Source of the DNA: an uncultured Verrucomicrobia subdivision 3 bacterium
Lineage (GTDB): Bacteria; Verrucomicrobiota; Verrucomicrobiia; Limisphaerales; UBA11358
Length of the DNA stretch: 46,787 nt
Assembly: GCA_903884535.1 (NCBI GenBank)
Contig: CAISEZ010000038.1
Coordinates: 1-46,787, forward strand
Direction: 5' to 3'
The number at the start of each line of letters is the position of its first letter. Within the stretch, counting starts at the first letter, position 1. A program made the position numbers and the translations under genes. The notes under the pieces were generated by a model, which saw only the letters and a list, made by a program, of their open reading frames with translations, was not told the origin of the DNA and ran no database searches. Below, in pieces: positions 43,910-46,787 of the stretch.

Positions 43910-44527
43910 ATGACAACAAACTACTCGCTCGCACTCGCCATGATGGTGGGCGCCATATTAACCACCAGCCCATCCCTGCGGGCCGACGATACGAAAAGCA
44001 GCAGCGATGTCGCCGTCTCACCGCCCGCCTTGAGCCCAGACAACGAAAATAATAACGGACAGGACAGGCATCGCGACCGGATCAACCTTTACCGCTGCAA
44101 CGAACTGTCCGTGGACGCGTTCGGCACGGCATCGCTCGGGCGATACACCTTTGAACATTGGTCCAGTTCGCGCGTCCGGCACAATACTGAATTCGGAGCC
44201 GGCGTGGGGCTTAATTATTTCATCACCCGCAATCTCGGCCTGGGTGCCGACGTTTATTCAGAAAATACGAGCGGACCTTTCATCGACAGTGCTGAAGCCA
44301 ATTTGATTCTGCGTCTCCCGCTGGGTCATAGCGGCTTCGCTCCTTTCATCTTCGGTGGCGGCGGCAACCAGTTCGACATGGCCAAGACGTGGTTTGGTCA
44401 GGCCGGCGGCGGCCTGGAATATCGCTTCACCCGGAATGTGGGATTGTTCGTTGATGCCCGCGCGGTGCTGCCGGACGAAACCAAATGTTACGGCGTCGGC
44501 CGGCTCGGCCTGCGTTTTGCCTTCTAA
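43910..44527 (+). CDS. Outer-membrane beta-barrel protein
   Basis: From the ATG at 43910 this is a 205-residue protein with a clear signal peptide (SLALAMMVGAILTTSPSLRA), a short Asp/Ser/Asn-rich segment and alternating amphipathic strands typical of 8-stranded barrels: FGAGVGLNYFITRNLGLGAD, APFIFGGGGNQFDMAKTWFG, QAGGGLEYRFTRNVGLFVDA. It ends on a strand-type GRLGLRFAF with terminal Phe, as outer-membrane barrels do. No OmpA-type peptidoglycan domain is present. It shares its promoter motif with the lipoprotein and BON genes downstream, suggesting an envelope-stress role. The frame starting at 43868 adds 14 residues with no signal value. Confidence 0.8.
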   Translation: MTTNYSLALAMMVGAILTTSPSLRADDTKSSSDVAVSPPALSPDNENNNGQDRHRDRINLYRCNELSVDAFGTASLGRYTFEHWSSSRVRHNTEFGAGVGLNYFITRNLGLGADVYSENTSGPFIDSAEANLILRLPLGHSGFAPFIFGGGGNQFDMAKTWFGQAGGGLEYRFTRNVGLFVDARAVLPDETKCYGVGRLGLRFAF

Positions 44528-44550
44528 ATAGTAACAGTGCTACCACCTCG

Positions 44551-44585
44551 GCGCCGGCGGGAAATCCGCCGGCGCTGCTTCTTTT
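44551..44585 (+). terminator. Rho-independent terminator after the barrel gene
   Basis: A perfect 10-bp stem (GCGCCGGCGG 44551-44560 with CCGCCGGCGC 44566-44575), loop GAAAT, then TGCTTCTTTT. It begins 24 nt past the stop codon. The rest of 44586-44850 shows no gene. Confidence 0.8.
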
Positions 44586-44855
44586 CGCGAGTGACTGCCG
44601 GCAACTCAACCTTTCCGCGCAAATTTCTCCAGTCATTCACGGCAGCGGGTAGCAGTCCACCGTGTTCTGGAATTGTGTTAATCAATTTCCCGCGCCCACC
44701 TCGCGCCCCGCCGGACGGGACAAAATTTTCAACATTCACCGCCGGGTGCGGGCAGCGCATGGTCGGCAGCGAAAAAGGCGAGGCCCGCGAAGTGGTAAAA
44801 AAACGGTCAAGAATCTTGCGCCAACTGCTGCTCCTAAATCGCCGCCAACCCCTCC

Positions 44856-44889
44856 AAAAAAGACCGCCGCCCATTAACTTGGGCGGCGG
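44856..44889 (-). terminator. Rho-independent terminator after the lipoprotein gene
   Basis: On the minus strand CCGCCGCCC (44881-44889) pairs with GGGCGGCGG (44864-44872) over an 8-nt loop and is followed by TC and six T (44856-44861). It faces the barrel-gene terminator across about 270 nt with no recognisable gene. Confidence 0.85.
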
Positions 44890-44922
44890 CGGTATTCCAG
44901 GCCGGCTTCCCGGCACCAACGC

Positions 44923-45219
44923 TTACTTCTTTGCCGCGTCCACCTTGGCTTTTTCAAAGTCCGCCAGGGCGTCGGCTTTCTTTTTATCGGCATCCAGTTG
45001 TGCCTGGGCGGCGGCTTGTTTCTCTTCGATCTTCGCCTTGTCAATTGCCGCGTCCACGTCGGTCTGTTTTTTGGCTTCTATCGCGGCGGCGTCCACGGCT
45101 TTCTTTTGATCGTCAATGGCGCTTTGGGTGGCTTCCTTGTTACTCTCAATGGCCGCCTTCTGTTTGTCGCAGCCCACGAGGACGGCGGCGGCGAGTAATA
45201 CGGGTATCAGGTGTTTCAT
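44923..45219 (-). CDS. Ala/Lys-rich coiled-coil lipoprotein
   Basis: From the ATG at 45219 this is a 98-residue lipoprotein: short n-region MKHLIP, hydrophobic core, and lipobox LVGC with C17 followed by Asp. The mature part is almost entirely charged helix with Ala, Lys, Asp and Glu (AIDDQKKAVDAAAIEAKKQT, IEEKQAAAQAQLDADKKKAD), likely a coiled coil reaching from a membrane, in the manner of Lpp-like tethers. No enzyme motif is present. The longer frame (45270) adds 17 residues before a good signal peptide, so I rejected it. The promoter carries the shared palindrome, back-to-back with the BON gene promoter. Confidence 0.8.
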   Translation of the reverse strand: MKHLIPVLLAAAVLVGCDKQKAAIESNKEATQSAIDDQKKAVDAAAIEAKKQTDVDAAIDKAKIEEKQAAAQAQLDADKKKADALADFEKAKVDAAKK

Positions 45220-45294
45220 AATTTTGGTTTTCTGTAATTTTCTGTCGGCGATCTTCGAGCGCTCAACCATTCTCCGCCTAATTCCACCCGGGCG

Positions 45295-45313
45295 ATATGG
45301 GGTGAATACCCCA
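45295..45313 (-). promoter_or_regulatory. Shared palindromic promoter motif, copy 2
   Basis: On the minus strand the sequence is TGGGGTATTCACCCCATAT. It ends 76 nt before the lipoprotein ATG at 45219. It matches the other copies in the GGGG/CCCCATA core and in spacing to the gene. Confidence 0.65.
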
Positions 45314-45537
45314 CGCGCGGATGGTCAGTGAAACCAGCGGTTTATTGAGAGCGTCAGGGCGGCGGCCGGATACGGCGAACCACGAACCGCCGCGTCCCGG
45401 AATTGACGCCGCCATTTTTCCCGCGCACAACGGACCCAAAAACATGAAATCGCAGGCCGAAAACCCGCGCTCACCCGGTGGTATCCGCTCAATTCGGCCG
45501 ACCAGGTTCTTTGCCGGTTGGCATCCAAAAGGCACGG

Positions 45538-45555
45538 TAGGGTTACACCCCATAG
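45538..45555 (+). promoter_or_regulatory. Shared palindromic promoter motif, copy 3
   Basis: The sequence is TAGGGTTACACCCCATAG, one base different from copy 1 (43817-43834). It ends 73 nt before the BON gene ATG at 45628. A TATAAG lies at the position equivalent to the CATTAT downstream of copy 1. Confidence 0.7.
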
Positions 45556-45627
45556 CTGACAATCAGCGTATAAGCCAAATTGTTTTCAGTGTTAAAAACA
45601 AAAAAACAAACCAACGAAAGAAATAAA

Positions 45628-46404
45628 ATGAAAACCATATTCCCCTTAACGCTCGCCACTGTGGTGAGCACTCTATTAATCACCAGCTCGCCCGTGCGTG
45701 CCGCCAGCACGGACAGCCGTATCGAATCCTCCGCAGCGAAATCCTATGTGTTCAAAACCTACCTCAAGGACGACTCCATCAAGACGGAATCCAAAAACGG
45801 CATCGTCACTTTGACCGGCACCGTCGCCGAAGAATCGCACAAATCCATGGCGGAAAACACCGTCGCCAGTCTGCCCGGCGTCAAGAGCGTGGACAATCAA
45901 CTGCTGGTCAACGGCGAACAGCCGGCGGAACATTCCGACACGTGGATCAACATGAAAGTGAAAACCGCATTGTTGTTCCATCGCAACGTGAGCGCCAGCG
46001 GCACCACCGTGTATGTCAAAGACGGCGTGGTCACTTTGCAAGGTGAAGCGAGCAGCATGGCGCAAAAGGAACTCACCACCGAATACGCCAAGGACATTGA
46101 CAACGTCAAAGAAGTGAAGAATGACATGACCATTGCCGCAGCTCCGACCACGCCTTCGGCCACCATTGGCGACAAGATTGACGACGCCTCCATCACGGCT
46201 GAAGTCAAATCAACGTTGCTGTCGCATCGTTCAACCAGCGCGTTGCACACCACGGTTTCCACGACGGACGGCGTCGTCACCTTGGGCGGCATCGCCAAAA
46301 ATGATGCCGAGAAGAGTCTCGTCACCAAACTCACGACCGACGTTGTTGGCGTGATCAGCGTGGTCAATAACATGACCATCGCGGTGCCGGTGGTCGTCAA
46401 CTAA
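45628..46404 (+). CDS. Exported triple-BON-domain protein (OsmY-like)
   Basis: From the ATG at 45628 this is a 258-residue protein with a signal peptide (about 1-25, SSPVRAA) and three BON domains at about 28-95, 104-170 and 186-252. Each has the alpha-beta pattern with G(V/I)VTL.G and a closing V..V.N.(L/M) strand: NGIVTLTGTV, DGVVTLQGEA, DGVVTLGGIA. BON domains bind phospholipid surfaces; OsmY-type proteins are induced by osmotic and envelope stress. It is followed by two small membrane-protein genes of the kind that often accompany BON genes. Start choice: the longer frame from 45580 adds 16 residues ahead of a good signal peptide. Confidence 0.88.
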   Translation: MKTIFPLTLATVVSTLLITSSPVRAASTDSRIESSAAKSYVFKTYLKDDSIKTESKNGIVTLTGTVAEESHKSMAENTVASLPGVKSVDNQLLVNGEQPAEHSDTWINMKVKTALLFHRNVSASGTTVYVKDGVVTLQGEASSMAQKELTTEYAKDIDNVKEVKNDMTIAAAPTTPSATIGDKIDDASITAEVKSTLLSHRSTSALHTTVSTTDGVVTLGGIAKNDAEKSLVTKLTTDVVGVISVVNNMTIAVPVVVN

Positions 46405-46418
46405 ACCACACCCACCCA

Positions 46419-46450
46419 TTGCCGGCGGGCGCGAAGGCGTCCGCCGGCAA
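46419..46450. repeat. Stem-loop between the BON and lmo0937-type genes
   Basis: TTGCCGGCGG (46419-46428) and CCGCCGGCAA (46441-46450) form a perfect 10-bp stem with a 12-nt loop. No T-run follows, so it may be an attenuator or mRNA-stability element rather than a terminator. Confidence 0.55.
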
Positions 46451-46469
46451 ACCAACCGAAAGAAAATTT

Positions 46470-46622
46470 ATGTTATACACAATTGCGATGGTGCTGCTCG
46501 TTCTCTGGCTCGTTGGCGTGGTGTCCGGCGTCGCGCTAGGCGGCTTTATTCATATCCTGCTGGTCATTGCCATTGTCATGGTTTTGCTCCGGGTGATTTC
46601 CGGCCAGCGGCCCGTGCTTTAA
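46470..46622 (+). CDS. Small membrane protein, lmo0937 family
   Basis: This 50-residue protein (MLYTIAMVLLVLWLVGVVSG, then VALGGFIHILLVIAIVMVLL and RVISGQRPVL) has two transmembrane helices around a short Gly turn. It matches the small lmo0937-type family (I/V..LL..LW(L/V)(L/V)G..........(I/V)H.LLVIA). The start is ATG 46470, preceded by AAAGAAAAT. A longer frame starting at 46419 would cross the stem-loop. Such genes are often found next to BON, CsbD-like and similar stress genes. Function is unknown. Confidence 0.8.
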   Translation: MLYTIAMVLLVLWLVGVVSGVALGGFIHILLVIAIVMVLLRVISGQRPVL

Positions 46623-46659
46623 GAAATGGTTATTAACCCAATCAAATTTAAGATTTATT

Positions 46660-46787
46660 ATGAACACAAAAACCATTGTTTCCGTCCTGCTAATCACTCT
46701 GGGCATCGTGGTGCTCGCTTATTCAGGGCTGACCTTTACGACCCCCGGGAAGCCCGTTGATTTTCTCGGTATGCACTTTGAGACAAC
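46660..46787 (+). CDS. Small membrane protein, partial at window end
   Basis: The frame from ATG 46660 reads MNTKTIVSVLLITLGIVVLA, YSGLTFTTPGKPVDFLGMHF and on to the end of the window with no stop. One N-terminal membrane helix followed by a GLTFTTPGK turn resembles small DUF3185-like or related envelope proteins. It starts 38 nt after the lmo0937-type gene and probably belongs to the same transcription unit. The family guess is tentative. Confidence 0.6.
   Translation, partial: MNTKTIVSVLLITLGIVVLAYSGLTFTTPGKPVDFLGMHFET

Larger units (their letters stand above)
45220..45627. other. Divergent promoter region with two copies of the shared motif
   Basis: This 408-nt region separates the lipoprotein (-) and BON gene (+). 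It holds motif copies at 45295-45313 (facing left) and 45538-45555 (facing right) and no recognisable gene. Short frames crossing 45278-45626 on both strands have no motif and run through the two promoter elements. Confidence 0.5.

Noticed and set aside
44537..45221. Plus-strand frames covering the lipoprotein region, up to 190 residues.
   Set aside because: They are antisense to a clear lipoprotein and its terminator; composition (Ser/Ala/Pro/Arg-rich) is that of a shadow frame.

Overview
The window looks like chromosome from a plant-polysaccharide-degrading member of the Verrucomicrobiota, probably Pedosphaera/Limisphaera-like. The clues are PEP-CTERM sorting tails, a verrucomicrobial-style pseudopilin (N-terminal FTLIE helix, C-terminal FADGH motif), very large Ig/LamG-decorated secreted enzymes, few clear Shine-Dalgarno sequences and moderately high G+C. 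This placement comes from family style only; there is no rRNA or other phylogenetic marker here.

Layout. (1) 1-2.9 kb is accessory DNA: a small HTH-like protein and a DUF4062/HATPase protein, followed by 11-bp tandem repeats. (2) 3.0-23.0 kb is a fructan/fructose utilisation locus. It runs on the minus strand from a LamG surface protein and pseudopilin through a sugar-porter MFS transporter, two PfkB-type kinases and three GH32 fructanases. A ketose 3-epimerase converges on the last GH32. At the other end lie a sugar-binding lipoprotein and a divergent GntR-LacI chimeric regulator. A 62-nt element is duplicated upstream of the regulator and upstream of the LamG gene. (3) 23.1-25.7 kb is a decayed integration site: XRE and excisionase-like genes, a truncated tRNA-Val(GAC) 5' half, a frameshifted and truncated tyrosine-recombinase fragment, and a beheaded PEP-CTERM gene. 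(4) 25.9-43.5 kb is a pectin-degradation locus: a beta-helix protein with a duplicated 5' end, a pectin methylesterase-alpha/beta hydrolase fusion, a PEP-CTERM protein, then a minus-strand cluster of four GH28 polygalacturonases (one frameshifted in its catalytic motif) and a PL1 pectate lyase. (5) 43.5-46.8 kb is an envelope/stress group: an outer-membrane barrel, an Ala/Lys-rich lipoprotein, a triple-BON protein and small membrane proteins. Three of these promoters share one GGGKTAnnCACCCC-like palindrome at nearly constant distance from the start codon.

How it fits together. Fructans would be cut outside the cell by the GH32 enzymes, fructose imported by the MFS porter, phosphorylated by the kinases and possibly epimerised at C3. 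Pectin would be de-esterified by the CE8 fusion and cut by the PL1 and GH28 enzymes. The two loci share non-catalytic parts: a C-terminal module of about 70 residues usually ending in FYR(L/V/I), Ig domains and a LamG-like domain. This points to a common system for handling extracellular enzymes. The strongest candidates for something undescribed are this C-terminal module, the shared roughly 270-residue domain in a PEP-CTERM protein and a polygalacturonase, the 62-nt duplicated control element, and the three-promoter palindrome.
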